Notes: a model not told the origin generated them from the sequence alone. A DNA stretch of 64,000 bases from Tulasnella sp. 424 (GCA_019633425.1 WSUB01000007.1:62001-126000), one strand, 5' to 3'; positions 23,067 to 35,276 are shown, counted from the stretch's first letter. Made by a program: numbers and translations.

Positions 23067-24169
23067 ATGGGTCCGGATGATCTCCCCGAGGACATCGAAT
23101 TGGTATTCAAAGGCATTGACGGGGCTGAGGCCGAGTCCTTCATCCAGGCGGTACAGCGGTCAGCCCGGACAGAAGGAAGATCTCGAGACAACGAATGGAT
23201 AATCGATCTTGTGTCAACATGCATGACTGGAGAGGCGCTTCGTTGGTATGTCGAGCTAGACGAAGAAACTCAAAACGATTGGAAACTTCTCCGAAAGGCG
23301 ATCCTCCGACAGTATCCCCCTCTCAGCAAGCCTTCGACATCTGCGTTAGCTCCAATAATACCAACACCGGCAGCAGCCGCAATACCTCCGACCCCCACCT
23401 CCGCTACCCACTCGAACACCTCTGTGACCCAGTCGACCCAAGCGCCAGCGCGAATCTATCGTATCCGGGTGTACTTCACCGACACACCGAGTAGATTTTT
23501 CCTCTCGACCAAAGATGAGAAGCATATTTGCTTGACAAATAACGTTTCACGAGCGTTTACTGTTCGATGGACATCAAAAAAAGAGTTAAAGGTCATTGAG
23601 AGTGTAGGGGGCCCAACAGACTTTACCCCTATTTCAGATGTCTGACCCGTTTCCTCCGCAGGGAGCGGAAACTCAACGCATGATAGGATTAATATGGTAC
23701 TTTGCTACCAAAGACAGGCATAAACCCGGTTCGACATCCGAGTATGTGGCGCAACTCCGTCTTGAGAGTTACTCGACTGACAGACCAGCCACCCCATGCA
23801 TACGTCTGCTAATAGCTTTGCACTTTTCTTCCTTTCCGACTCGTTGGGTAATGTTCCCCCCATTACGAAGTACTCTGGGGCTATGAAAATGACTAGATGG
23901 ACCATATCTAACGATGGGTGGCTAGAGTCGAAGTCGGATGTTGGGAACTGTAAGTCCAGTAACGGACATCCGTCGTTGAGATCCCTCTCTTACGCCGTTG
24001 CTTGACACTAGCCCAGCTCACGAATCAATTTTACACCACGTCCTCAGGCGAAGAGGGCTCTTTTACCCGAGCCTGCTTGCCACCTGGACTGGCTCATTGG
24101 AATATCGAGCGTGACCAGATCTTCGTGCGTTCTTTCTGTTCAGACTGCTTGAATCACCGGAACGACTGA
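23067..24169 (+). CDS. Gag-like family member L5
   Basis: From ATG 23067 (M-G-P-D-D-L-P-E-D) the Gag-like domain reads G-I-D-G-A-E-A-E-S-F, R-S-R-D-N-E-W-I-I-D-L, E-A-L-R-W-Y-V-E-L-D and W-K-L-L-R-K-A-I-L-R-Q-Y-P. Without a stop it continues into a P-T-P-A-A-A-A-I-P linker and the beta module (Y-R-I-R-V-Y-F...K-E-L-K-V-I-E), stopping at 23645. In L8-L12 these two parts are separate exons; here they are fused. Further homologous exons lie downstream: R-W-T-I-S-N-D-G-W-L-E (23900-23950, donor GTAAGT) and T-R-A-C-L-P-P-G-L-A-H-W...Q-I-F-V (to about 24135), with a stop at 24167-24169. The terminal L-x-L-E-E mini-exon is not clear. The gene is convergent with helicase copy 2, about 175 bp apart. 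It may encode a capsid-like protein; its role is unknown. Confidence 0.6.
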
Positions 24170-24342
24170 ACGATATTCTGGACCCGGCGAAAACAGAAAA
24201 TGAAATTAGAACCCATTTAATTACAGCACATAGCAATATACATCATCAAGCGGTTAGCTACCAAGTCAACAACGTCATTTGTTCTAACTCGTTGTACCCA
24301 TTCGAAATGTAATGCCGGCCGATTCTGGGTCTGAAGGGAATC

Positions 24343-27300
24343 TCACTCGTCTGGTTGCCAATGCTGATCAGCCTCCGCCTCAAATTCCTCCTCTTCATGT
24401 AGCACGCCCAACTCCATAGCCGACGTGCGAGCTACTAGGTCTCGGAGATCTTGCTCACTCTTCAAGCGAATTTGTGCATCGTATGGTAGTTCTTCCCCGC
24501 CGGAAGGATCTGTCAAAACCTCCTTGGTCGGGTCCCAGGGTATTCGTATTCCTCTCCACCCGCCGTGCGCGTGAACGTGATTCAGGAATTGTCTCCAAAG
24601 CGGATCCATACCCAAAACATCTGGATCCCCGACCACGATGAGGACGGATTTTGCTCGAGTCATGGTCACGTTGAATCGGCGGGGGTTGGCAACGAAACCG
24701 AGAGTATGTCGGAGATCAAACTCGACGAAATTGAGGCTGCTCCGAACGGTTGATACGATGATTGCGTGCCGTTCCTGAGGAGTGGCTTCGTTAATTGTTA
24801 TCCTGGTCGACTGCGCTGAGCCCACTTACGTCGCCTTGGAATTCTTCTGTGCTCCCCACCTTGACGTCAGGAAAGTTGATATGCAGAATTGTCCTTATCT
24901 TCCTTACTTGGGCACGGTAAGGTGTTATAACGCCAATGTGTTCATCCTCTAAAGAACTTTGTTAGAGCTCCTGACCAACGTGACTTCAAGAGATACGCCG
25001 CACCGAACCCCATTGCTGGATTGCAACGAAGATCACGGATGTAATACCAAACTGCTGAGGCTTCCTCAATGTTGAACCACGAGGGAGACGACAATTCCCG
25101 CAAGTCTCGTCCTGAAAATATACTAAGTTTTGCACAACAAACATTCAGATGATGCACTGCTACCTTTGATAGCGTGAAACACGACCGGATAGTTTGGATT
25201 TGGCAGACCCATCCAACCGAGGCACACGTTTGCGACCGACGGGGAGGCACAAGCTTCGAGTTCTCCGTTATAAAATTGTCGGTTGGGGAAGTTAATAATG
25301 GCTGAATGGCTCCGCCAGTTCTTGAGTAGCTTGACATATCTGCGAAAATCGTTTCACGATAGATCATTCGAGCGCGGTCAATGAGGCCAACCGGGGTCTC
25401 ACTCACGTAACACCCCTGTTTTCCTTCAACTCGTACATAGGCTGAGACATGAGTCGTTCCAAATAGCTCCTTTCCAAGCCGAGCTTTCTTGCGACAGAGC
25501 TGCGGATGATAGGTCCAAGTTGTTTAGGATCCCCTGCAAGGACAACAGTAGTCCTCTGGCCAGCGTTCAATTTGATTGGTATCATGACTGGAAACGATGT
25601 TAATACGGTAGCATCGATGAGCAGATAGATTGAAATTACCTTCAGGCTCGCTCGCTTGTCCAGCTTCATCGACGAAGATGTGCGTGAAATGACCTTCTGG
25701 TACCCCGACACCGTGCATCAATGAGCTTGATGCACAGGTGGAGACTATCACCCGGTACTGCATTAGAGCTTCAGCAGGAGGTACCCTGAAAGAACCGTCA
25801 TCATAGCGAAGAGAGTAACTCTCAAGGCTGCGGGGAAGGTCCTTTGCGCGTGATGGAGCATTCAGTCGGAAGAGATGCATTGGATAGAGGAACATTCGGA
25901 GGCGGTCGGTAATGATATCTGCAGCGTTGTTGCTCGGTGCACAGACAAGGATCGTCGTCGTTTGGAAACGATACAAAACCTGGAGGATTGCTTCAACAAT
26001 AGTGACAGTTTTACCTGTACCGGGTCTAATTTCCTTGTTAATCTCGTCGATAGTTCGACAGCGATGGACTTACGGTCCGAAAATAATGAAAGGAATGGCT
26101 CCAACAGGCAACCGGACGATAGCGGTGACGGCTTGTAGCTGGTGGGGGTTGCTCTTAATCCGTTGGTCGGATACCATCCTTTGCAACAATTCGTGCGGTA
26201 AAGGCGCCGCCAACCCGTGTAGAAAAATATCTCCTGAGTTGGGAAATAATGTGGGACGGTGGCAATACGCACTATGCATCGCCCAATGCATTCTTCGAAA
26301 TAAGCTCCGGTTCAGCTCAAATTCGACGTTTATCGTTTGAGTAGGCGGGCAGTCGAACGAAGGATGGAACCCCAGAACGGCGTTAGTTTGCTGAATGCCG
26401 TGCACGTAACCGCGAAACCATGTTCCTGGAGGGTAGTTGGTTGGCCGAACAAGGACAGCATCACCAATGATGACTGAAGGTCGCCGTTCGGCCAGACCCG
26501 GAACTTCGACTACAACGGTGATTAGTAAAGCGACGTTTTGAATGAGAGGAGATTCATACGTCTGCAGGGGGAAGCATCAGGATTAAATACTAGGGCGATC
26601 AAGTTGTACATACAGGTAGTTGCGACGTAGCCGAATCGAGAACTGAGTATCAGTCTGATCGTAGTTTTCCATATCCTGACTAGATGAACGGTGAAATTAC
26701 TAACGGAGAGCGATCTTCCCAGTCATGCACTTACTTTTGCTGATGTTCTTCCAGCCATAGGAGTGTCTGCCAGAACCAGGGATATGTTTCGTGGACCAAC
26801 CCGCCGGGAAAGATCTTCGACACCGCTGCAGCTTTTGATTCAGCGGACCCATGGCTCAAGATTTGGCTTAATTCCGGTGGGATTTTATATTCCGGAATTC
26901 GGCGGAGAAAGGTTATTTTCTGCTGCTCAAAGTTGGAGGGCCTCGTCCCGTCGGTCACGGAGATTTTAGCTTCACGATCGTGCCGCGTGGGACGAATGTA
27001 TTCTCCCAAAGGTAACAATTGCTCGTGATGCGCGGTGACGGCCACCGTTGCTTTAACCTCCCGAACGATGACAAAGTGGATCCCTTTAGATGGCGAGTCA
27101 AAGGTGAACTCGACCCGGTCCTCATGCCTGCCGCGGTTGCCTGTTATGACCGTAAGATAAGTGGGATGATGAATAACACTGATAGGCTAACCTTTGGGGT
27201 CAAATGTGACCTTGAGTGAATACGTTACTCCTGGGTCGAGTGGTACCGGAGCCGAGAAGCGGACCTGAAAACTAGTAGCATGAAATCAGCCCGACGGGTA

Positions 27301-28055
27301 AATCGACCGGAGTCAGGAATGGCGTGCCTTGTGTCTCGAAACTCTGCCGAATTGCTTAGGCGGGAAGTCATCTGAATACTCTTGATTCTATATCCACTCT
27401 CCTCCACTTGGACGTAGAAAGAATCTTCCCGGGTAGGCCAATCCGTGAGGGAATCCAGCTCCACGATGCCGAAGTCCAAATCTCCCGTCACGATACTAAT
27501 CCCAAGCTTATCCCGGGATCCTTCTTTCAAAGCTTGGTGGTATGTTACCAATCGTGCCTTGCGAACGTGAACGGGGTCGTAAAGGTGTTGGCTCCATTCT
27601 TGACGAGCAATACTCTTCTCGCACAGTCCACAGTCAACTCTAGCACCGCGTGAGCTGGGACCCGATTCGGTTTGGGGTGCTTCTTGAATTTCGCCTCCGG
27701 GGCTTTTCTTCGCCTCCAACTTGGGACCTTTTGTGTCGGGTCTTGAGCGCTTTGAGACTGCAGGTGCGGCGGGGGCTGACAGACGGACCAACTTGCTAAT
27801 ATGTGATGCCCCCTGCTCATGCTGAGCCCGATCCCGAACAACCATGTTGATGTTGCACACTGGGCAGTGCCATGAAACAGTCGTTTGGTACTGATGGAGA
27901 CGCTCCAGGTGGCTTTTTGTCCGGATATGATTGTAAAGTTCCGCACGTGAGAGTCCGCTTTTCTGGCAAAGAAGACAGATGGTGTGATTGAAGGGACAAT
28001 ACAAGTTGGGACAGTTGCCTGTTTGCACGAAGGTGGGGCAGAAGAGGTCGCTCAT
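24343..28055 (-). CDS. SDE3/MOV10-like RNA helicase with N-terminal zinc fingers (copy 2, apparently intact)
   Basis: It starts at ATG 28055. N-terminal CCCH finger (C-x8-C-x4-C-x3-H), then C-L-L-C...H and W-H-C-P-V-C fingers, another C-G-L-C...H finger, and a beta-rich region with F-D-P-K-G and I-T-G-N-R-G-R. An SF1 Upf1-like core follows: Walker A G-P-P-G-T-G-K-T (exon junction near 26085/26018), C-A-P-S-N-N-A-A-D, motif [13 protein letters not shown], motif [19 protein letters not shown] and [10 protein letters not shown]. It ends with an acidic tail and TGA at 24343. DEAG and Q-A-S-E-P-E are typical of the MOV10/SDE3/Armitage group, 5'-3' RNA helicases acting in RNA silencing and retroelement control. 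Introns have consensus borders and I saw no stops in exons. Several fingers at the N-terminus suggest RNA or protein binding beyond the core. Confidence 0.85.
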
Positions 28056-28768
28056 CGTTCATGGAGATGCTAGAGCGGATATGGTTGCGCACCCGAGGAT
28101 GGTGTCGTTCTTGAGCAACGTGGCGTACAGCGCGCGACAACGCTTCAGGTTGGGAGGTCCCGCTACTGACTAATTCGGCAAGTAAGATACTAAGAAATGA
28201 AGCAGCACGTGCCAGATGCTTACCCCAGACTGTCCCCCGTGCAAGGACGAGAGCCCACAACAAGTTTTCAAGTCTCAGAATCGGGAGACGAGTTTAATCG
28301 AATCGAGCTACGTCGTATCATAGCTTCTTAATACCCTTCCGTCGGGTTCCCTTTGCGAAACGCGGCTCCACATTTTGAAAGTTGGAATTTCGACTAGCCC
28401 ACATTAACTGAGTCACGGTAGGGTAGGCCGAAGTCGCGGTTGAGAGACTCAAGGGGTTTCCTGCTCCATCCCGAAAAGCGAAGCGGTTACGGTGATGCAG
28501 TAGAAGGACGATCTCGGTGAAGGCGAACGGACGGCTGGAGAAGTTCATGGGAGCTGAATGGATTTCGTCCCACTCACTCTTGAGGCAAGAGTAGGGCCCT
28601 CCGAGTCATTCACGAAACTTCGAACTGCTGGGAATGAATGAGTTGGGACGAAGGACCAGAGCCCGCTCGGATGGTGGCATAGTGTCAGCGCTGGGCTGAG
28701 CAAAGTCGAATCCCGCGGTTCAACTTTGCCACATTGGGAAATCGAATGCCTCCCCAACCACCACATTC
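28056..28768. other. Divergent intergenic region between helicase copy 2 and L6
   Basis: These 713 bp separate two divergently transcribed genes and probably hold both promoters. Short frames on the minus strand show no known motif. I see no TCACGTGA element like those upstream of L1-L3. Confidence 0.35.
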
Positions 28769-29464
28769 ATGAGAAAAGAAGGCAGCGAAGACAGCAGCCA
28801 ACTCGTCTCTCGCGGGACGAGTGGGAGTGAAGCTGAAGACTTTATTGTATCCATTCACAAGGTCGCTCAGTCAGCAGGAAGAATTCGTGACAACCTCTGG
28901 ACCGCCGACTTAGCCGTACCGCGTTTGGCAAGCGACGCCTTACGCTGGTACGCCAAATTAGATGAAGAGGTCCAAGCCGATTGGAGGCTTCTCAGAAGAG
29001 CAATACTTCGGGAATATTCTTCAGATAATCTGTCTAGGTCGATCGAGAGGTGGGTCCGTCGTTTGTCTGAACAAATCAACATTACAAGTCACACCTACAG
29101 TTCAGACCAAGAACGAAATCTCCCAACTGCAGCAGCAGCTTTTCCTCCAGCATCGTCGTTACCAGTCAAGGACAAAATCCATCGATATCATATGATTCGG
29201 GTGTACTTCAATAACCGAGCGAGTAAATACGCGCTGTACAAGTTGAAGGGCATCAAGGTTGTAGTCCTCACCCGAAAAAACTGAAGACGGTTTGGTTGTT
29301 TGCTGGGGCCCAGATGGTCAATTGACGGTAGTGGAGCAGGTGCGATGAGATCAAACATAAGGAAGGTGTTTCACCCTCATTTTCGACACCAGGAGGCAAA
29401 AGCGAAACGCGCAATCGGTCTTTTCTGGTTCATTTACCAGGCACTGAGGCTGGATTTCTACTGA
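28769..29464 (+). pseudogene. Gag-like family member L6 (frameshifted)
   Basis: ATG 28769 opens a 171-codon frame. The Gag-like part has G-S-E-A-E-D-F-I, S-A-G-R-I-R-D-N-L-W, D-A-L-R-W-Y-A-K-L-D-E-E-V and W-R-L-L-R-R-A-I-L-R-E-Y. It runs without a recognised intron into a linker (T-A-A-A-A-F-P-P) and I-R-V-Y-F-N-N. The beta module then hits a stop after V-V-L-T-R-K-N at an A6 run (about 29274-29279). In the next frame it continues E-D-G-L-V-V-C-W-G-P-D-G-Q-L-T-V-V-E-Q, which aligns with the end of the L5 module. An exon-like piece G-L-F-W-F-I-Y-Q-A-L matches the L5 sequence after its module. The locus is therefore probably dead unless the A-run is a base-calling error. Confidence 0.5.
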
Positions 29465-30621
29465 AGTAAGTCTCCGCATTTATCTCCATACTCCATACTG
29501 AATGTTTTGATGTTAGAATCGCGGAGTTATTCGTGACCCGTTCTGGGGCCAAAATCCAAGATCCGCCATGTCCTGGGAGCCTCTCCGCAACCTCCTGGGA
29601 GGTAGCTCAGTCGGGCTTCTTGACGTGCACATTCTCCGGTCTTCACCAAGAAGTGTCGCAATGGGCCACTCTTCTCGCCCAGTCGGCCTTGACGGCCAAC
29701 TCATCGTCGGTAAGTTCTAGGCTAAACTGGATGGTGTTGATGGCGGATGGATCAGGCCACTTTTCGCGAAGATGCCTTCGATTGTGTCATGCCAGATGAA
29801 ATCTTTGTGGGTTTTCTGCCTTTGATCCTTGACCTCTCGCTGACCTGTGCTGGGAGGATAGATGATGAAACTTGAACTGGTGTAATCAAAGATCCAACAT
29901 CCTTCTGAATAACTATTTTAGTGCGTTCTTTCCGTGTTGAGCGATACTAGGACAACTTCATGGCTCCCGAAGGTTGGAGTTTCTCCAAACGAGCAGTGTG
30001 GCGCTGACATAACTCCGAACCGTGTGCAAATTTCCCCGGGAGTTGCCACGCCACGTGGTCAAAGTCAACAATGTAAGCCAGTCGACCTTCATGCCGGGTG
30101 AAGAGAAATCGGTGCTGCGTCGCGTGGTGACACGTGCCTCACGACTCTCTACATAAAATCACATTGCTTCGGTCAAAGGGGAGTAGAGTCATCTCCTTCA
30201 ATAACTGGTGTCCAAATTCGGTCGACAAGAGATTTCGTGTCGCGAGCCCCAAGCGGATTGGACGATGGAAATCTATCTGATTTTCTGGGGCTGGTGATTT
30301 TATGTAGAGGGTGTTGCGGTTGGCCTCACGTTTCGGGTTACCTTCACCCCTTTCATGGATCCGCTGAGTTAAAACTGCCTCCGTGTCCGAGCTGTTCGAT
30401 GGTCGGACAACCCACCTTCCCCTCCACCTGCTCCCTCATCTCATCTTCCCTCCATTTCATTCCACACCTCCAAATACTCTTTTCTTCTCTTGCGCTGCGC
30501 GCTCTCCATTCAACACGCTACTTCATCAGCTCACCGACCCAATAGTTCCATTGATCCCCTTCACCCATAATCTTCCTTTCAATTCCATCCTACCAGACGA
30601 AACTTAATTCCCCTATCCTCA
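29465..30621. other. Intergenic region with possible L6 exon remnants
   Basis: Around 29560-29715 one plus frame (S-A-M-S-W-E-P-L, then a GTAAGT at about 29713) could be a decayed L6 third exon. The rest shows nothing supported. The last 200 bp before 30622 are C/T-rich, the likely 5' region of the PAH gene. Confidence 0.3.
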
Positions 30622-32644
30622 ATGTACGCCGAAACGAACCAAGAACCATTCAACCTTCCCTGCGGTACTGCTGAAGCCATTCGGTTCATCACCCTTGCCC
30701 AGCGGACTTTCAGCGAAGATGCGCCCAACTGGCCGGAGAAGTACCACCACTTTGTGAAGCTGCTCACGAGGTATCGGGATGGCGAGTAAGTCTCCGTGTC
30801 ATTTCTCTCATCGATTGGGATTCCTAATGGAACATTAACACTCGCCGTTTGCCTAAAGAATTGACGTTCAATTCTTCCTCCGACAAGTTCAATTCTATCT
30901 CCTTTCTCACCCTCAACTGATCCCCAAGTTCAACGACTTTCTCCCACCTGGCTACTGCGTCATATCTCCTCCGACCTCTCCCGCAAGCAACTCGATCATC
31001 GCTGATAGGCGACGAGCCTCTCGCGCTCTCCTCACCGAGAGGGAACTCACCGAACGGAAATCCCTTCGGTACATCGATAGAGTCAGGGCCGCCTACCGGA
31101 AGCCCGACGGTTCCGACGGACTGGAAACAAGAATGTTTTTGGATCTGTTGCAGAAGAAAACCGATAAGCAGGAGGACGTCGCCGAGGTCAGTTTTATTCA
31201 GCTTCAGGTCTGCTGACGCTCGTAGAACTGCGAATAATGGTTTTATTCATTAGCTTCGTGACCACATCCACGCCTTGTTCTACCTCCATCCTTCACTCGC
31301 CAACGAGTTCGATGGCTTCCTTCATCGTGAATATTTTGCGGGTCGGGTTAGTACGACGACAACGACCATTCTTGAAGAGCCTGCAGTTCTTGACTTGGCA
31401 TCGCCAACCATTTCTCCAACCGTAAGTTTGACCTTTTCGTCGGTAGAATTCATTCTGACCACTTTTTAACGTAGTTCGAGAGACTGGCGCTACCCGACGA
31501 GGATTTGACACCCACTCAAATGACGTTGGAGCTCCCGCCCGACGTGTGTGACATGGATATCGACGACCTACCAAACCCAGCGTCGTCTCATTCATCAGAA
31601 GGTCGGACGGCTTCTCCCGTTCCATCCTTATCTTCCTCTTCTCGCACCGTCTCAGTCGAGTCTTCCCCTTCCAATCGCTCGGTATGCGTTGCCCGCAACG
31701 TTTCCTCCTCACCTTGCCTGGAAGACGTCAAGCGCTCAGATACGAGCGCTGTCTGTGGTTCCCCTAATCTTGGACCTTTCCCATTCTACCCGGCTTTGAG
31801 TACGAGCGAGGGAGAAAACGGCGATATTTGGGAGAGGACCCCGTCATCTGAAGAGCGAATGGGTCAGAAGACTCCCTACGGCAGAGGCTTCATGGACCTG
31901 CTCCTCGACCGGCCCCGACGCTTCGCGGCTGTTCCCTCTCCGATTGCCAGTCCTATGGCTTCCTATCCGCCGACTTGCAATCCCTCCGACACGACGTTCA
32001 CAGGTGGAGTCGTTTCAATGCCTCCGGAGTTAGAGATCCACGAAGATGGATGGATCCACGGGGGTTCAGGCTCTAGGAGCGTCCTGTATCCATTTGGCGT
32101 GGCCGCTGGAAGGGGTGTTCGATTGGAGGCGGCACCAACGCTGGTCGAACCCACCGTTTCATCCACCATTATTCCCTCACCCGCTGTTCCTATTTCTCGT
32201 CGACATCCTCTGTCTCTCCCTCAGAAGCCTATCACCACTCCGCCCCCACTCCGACGGACGTATGCTAAGGTAGTTCAGCAAGGTTACGCTCAACCTTTCC
32301 CAACTCCATCGATGGAATTTCGAGCGACCCCTCTCGGAGCGACGTTCCAACCTACCGTCAATTCTACTTCCAGTGGGTTCCAAGGGGCCCTTCAGTTTTC
32401 CACCCTTCCTTCTACATGGGTGAATTCTTCACGAGATACTACGTCCTCCTCGTCCCGTTCAACCAAGAGGAAGCAGAAGAAACCCAATAGTCGTAGAGGA
32501 GTCGGCTCCGATCCCGATCCCGCAATCCCAGCCGATGCGATCCGGAAGATGTACGGGCACGGAGCTATCGGCGAGGGTCGACCGCGGACTGATATCAAGT
32601 GGGTCGATGAAGGCCTCCGGTCCTCGGTAACGAAGCTTGGATGA
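30622..32644 (+). CDS. Protein with two Sin3-type paired amphipathic helix (PAH) domains
   Basis: Four exons (30622-30785, 30859-31186, 31254-31346, 31475-32644) sum to 1755 nt, giving 584 residues. Residues about 15-85 form a PAH domain: A-I-R-F-I-T-L-A-Q-R-T-F, then Y-H-H-F-V-K-L-L and the diagnostic end P-K-F-N-D-F-L-P-P-G-Y. A second PAH-like segment spans about 130-195 (Y-I-D-R-V-R-A-A-Y, M-F-L-D-L-L, ...L-A-N-E-F-D-G-F-L). The remaining 390 residues are Ser/Pro/Thr-rich, with a basic patch (K-R-K-Q-K-K) near the C-terminus that could be a nuclear signal. PAH domains bind repressor peptides in the Sin3 scaffold. No HDAC-interaction domain is seen, so this looks like a short, free-standing PAH protein. 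Its last codons are duplicated at 37645. Confidence 0.75.
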
Positions 32645-32807
32645 CGGCTTGACAGTCTAACTGAGTTGCAAGTTCATCGTGCTGTTGAATACCCTTGACA
32701 TAAGTTTTCTTCTATATGCATTGGTTCATTCTTCCTACTCATGCACTAGACCAAATTTGTTATAATACCGACTGTTTCGATATCGTATTTAAATTGCACT
32801 ACTTGGC

Positions 32808-32920
32808 ATTGTTTCCTGAGATCGTTCTACAGCTTTCTCAGCTCGCGCCACGGACCTCCCCAACTCTTCTGCTTCAGCGCTGTCTTTTCCGTAGAAAACT
32901 AGAAGCGATCTTCTGCTCAT
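32808..32920 (-). pseudogene. Gag-like family relic L7
   Basis: Only the start of the Gag exon remains. The ATG-equivalent (32920-32918) and the stretch coding V-F-Y-G-K-D align with L10 (39604 downward), but small indels break the frame. At about 32808 the sequence joins directly to the PAH 3' flank, so the rest of the gene has been deleted. The following spacer (32930-33240) also aligns with 39605-40080. Confidence 0.6.
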
Positions 32921-33476
32921 TAATATGTTGACATATTTAGGGTAGTAGCCGTAAAGTTAACAAGTGTGCTTGGATCCATGGAGGGATGTAGTCGAAATAT
33001 CAGGTCTCGACGTACGACACTTCCTGACGATCCGTCGATCGGAGTACCGCACAAATCGCATTGATATGCCCCAAAACAACCGTCACTGATACTAATAACA
33101 AGCGGTTTTTTACAATACTTTAAAACCATGTAGTTGGAATGATATCTTGTCTCCCTAATCGTATTCTGCAAGGCCATGCTACATCGCCCATCAGTGCACT
33201 CCGGCAGGACCATATTAAATTTAGCTAGTTGGTAGTCCGCAGCGTTATGGTGCGAGCTGCAGGATCCGAATATTCTCGGATAAGAAACAAACAGAGTTAC
33301 CGTTAACTTCGCTTAGCTTTCTACTGATAACTACAACAGGGAGAGTTGACGGTCCGTTTCTCTGCCTTCTCGACTGGAGAGAATTTAAACGTGTTGATTC
33401 TACGACTTGGTATCCTTATTGATCCGGCCCAAATTCAAACATTGGTCACCATTTAGATTAAGGAAAGTTTGTAGGC

Positions 33477-34630
33477 TCATACTTCTTCGAGTTGAAGATT
33501 CTGTAAAAACTGCGGTCAAATTTTTTCCATAAGCTAGGACATAAACACTCACGAGAAATTGCGCCGTGGCTCTAAAGGGTATGTCTGGGTTCACACAGAG
33601 CCGGACAGCTTGGTATTGCTGTTCACCATCATCCACGAGATAAAATTCGACAGCTATTCGGGGTCAGATCATTGGGAGTTCGTACACCAGTGAGCCATGT
33701 AACTTAATCAGACTACCTACGAGATAGATACGTTGCCTTAAGGCGATTATTAGCGCCAACATTCCAGGCGGTAATGGAGATCGTAGATGAGACCGGTGAT
33801 TCCGACCTAGAATGCCCTCGATAGTCTACGAGCCCAAGGTTCCCAAACCTATGTAAACGCAATTCCATGAGAAACGGAGGCGCAGCACCCTGCTCGATAG
33901 TGAATCACATAGCCATGCCCCCAGAACTATTGCCCCGAACAGCAAGTTTCTCGCCCGTCCCATAACCCTGATCCATGCATTATGACGGTAGCGAGTTTAT
34001 AACTATGTAACATCTCGGGAATAAATTACTCGCCTTGTTGATTACACGCAGCTCCTGCGTCTGCTGACAATGCTTCACAGTGAGCGCTTCCGACGAGGAA
34101 AGCGCTTTGATGACATTCCCGTCCTTCATGCCAATAAAAGAAGCAATTCCTCCAAGGATAGGCAATATTTTAATGCGGAAGATATTTCGAGGCTCTTGAC
34201 TTAATGAGACGGATGCTACGGGTGGGGCAGCTGCCGCGGCTGTTGGAGCAATCGGCAACCCGCCGGAGCTAACGGTCGGATAGTGAGGTCCAGGACCCGC
34301 TTATAGAAGAAATCAGGCACACGCTTACACTACCTGTGAAGTTATGTTCGTCTCGGGCGGCGTCCTTCTGCTCGGGGAAGGGTACCTTTGAAGGATCGCT
34401 CGTCGCAGCAGCTTCCAGTCGTTCTGTATTTCGTCATCGAGTTCGATATACCATCTCAAAGCATCTCCAGCTAGCGCCGTAGCTGCTTCTTCGATTATCC
34501 AGTCGTTATCACGAAACCGACCCGCGGCTTTCGCGATCCGCATCACGGACCGGACGAACTCCTCCGCCTCAACACCATCGTTTCCGTAGAAAACAAGGGC
34601 GTCTTGTGCGTCTAACGCGCTTTCGCTCAT
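33477..34630 (-). CDS. Gag-like family member L8
   Basis: From ATG 34630 (M-S-E-S-A-L-D-A-Q-D) exon 1 holds the Gag-like domain: G-N-D-G-V-E-A-E-E-F-V, A-G-R-F-R-D-N-D-W-I-I-E-E, D-A-L-R-W-Y-I-E-L-D-D-E and W-K-L-L-R-R-A-I-L-Q-R-Y-P. Exon 2 (about 34280-34025) has P-T-A-A-A-A-A-P then F-R-I-K-I-L-P...F-I-G-M-K-D-G and E-L-R-V-I-N-K-A. Exon 3 (about 33850-33720) has I-T-A-W-N-V-G-A-N-N. Exon 4 (about 33640-33555) has A-V-R-L-C-V-N...Q-F-L. The terminal mini-exon reads N-L-Q-L-E-E-V then TGA (33477). All parts are open in my reading. An upstream spliced exon ending CAACC|GTGAGT (about 34730) is conserved in L11. It may encode a capsid-like domain without nucleocapsid or polymerase; function unknown. 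Confidence 0.65.
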
Positions 34631-35276
34631 TGAGAGTTTTGATGGAAGGGGGGTGAGGACCACAGGTGTGCACTACAAGAGTGAGGTGGGGTTGATGGAG
34701 CCTTGAGGCTCTCGATGCCGATACTCACGGTTGAGGCAGGGTCACTGCTGACACGCCACAGTTCGCCGTCACGTCGAGCGTATCAGCAGGTCTGATTCTT
34801 AGATTTCCATGGCCGAGATGTGCAAATCGTGACTGCTCTGAAGTTGTTTCTCGAAGGGTCTTTGTTACGTTTGCTCGCTGCTTTAGCACGACCTGCGGAC
34901 ACTCCATTTTCCGAAACTCTCGCTGGAATCGAATCGCTGCTTCCCTTTTGGGTAGCTGACTAACATGCTTCAGGACCATGTTCAAGACGTAAGAGGTCTG
35001 TTCCAATAGTTCATTTATCTGGTCGAGATGGAATTGCTTCTTGTTTACGAGCCACGCGGATCATTTCGACAAGGGCTTGACACCGTTACCCCTTGAAGTT
35101 GGATGCCTCTAGATGGCATCGCTATCGCGAATTATTCACCAAAAGCAAGAGTAAAGAATCGCGCTACCAATAGCGTTGAGTAATTGGTCTGCGTTGAGCG
35201 AATAAGCGTAACAGACGGATCGTAATTGCTCGGTCTCACGACTTGTACGGTCCGTGACAGTGTTCTGATTGGAATT

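Larger units (their letters stand above)
23067..28055 (-). repeat. Inverted segmental duplication, right arm
   Basis: This is L5 plus the convergent helicase copy 2, the mirror image of helicase copy 1 plus L4 at 10050-14110. The correspondence covers the helicase coding region exon by exon, with the Gag-like gene at the helicase 3' side in both arms. Confidence 0.6.
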
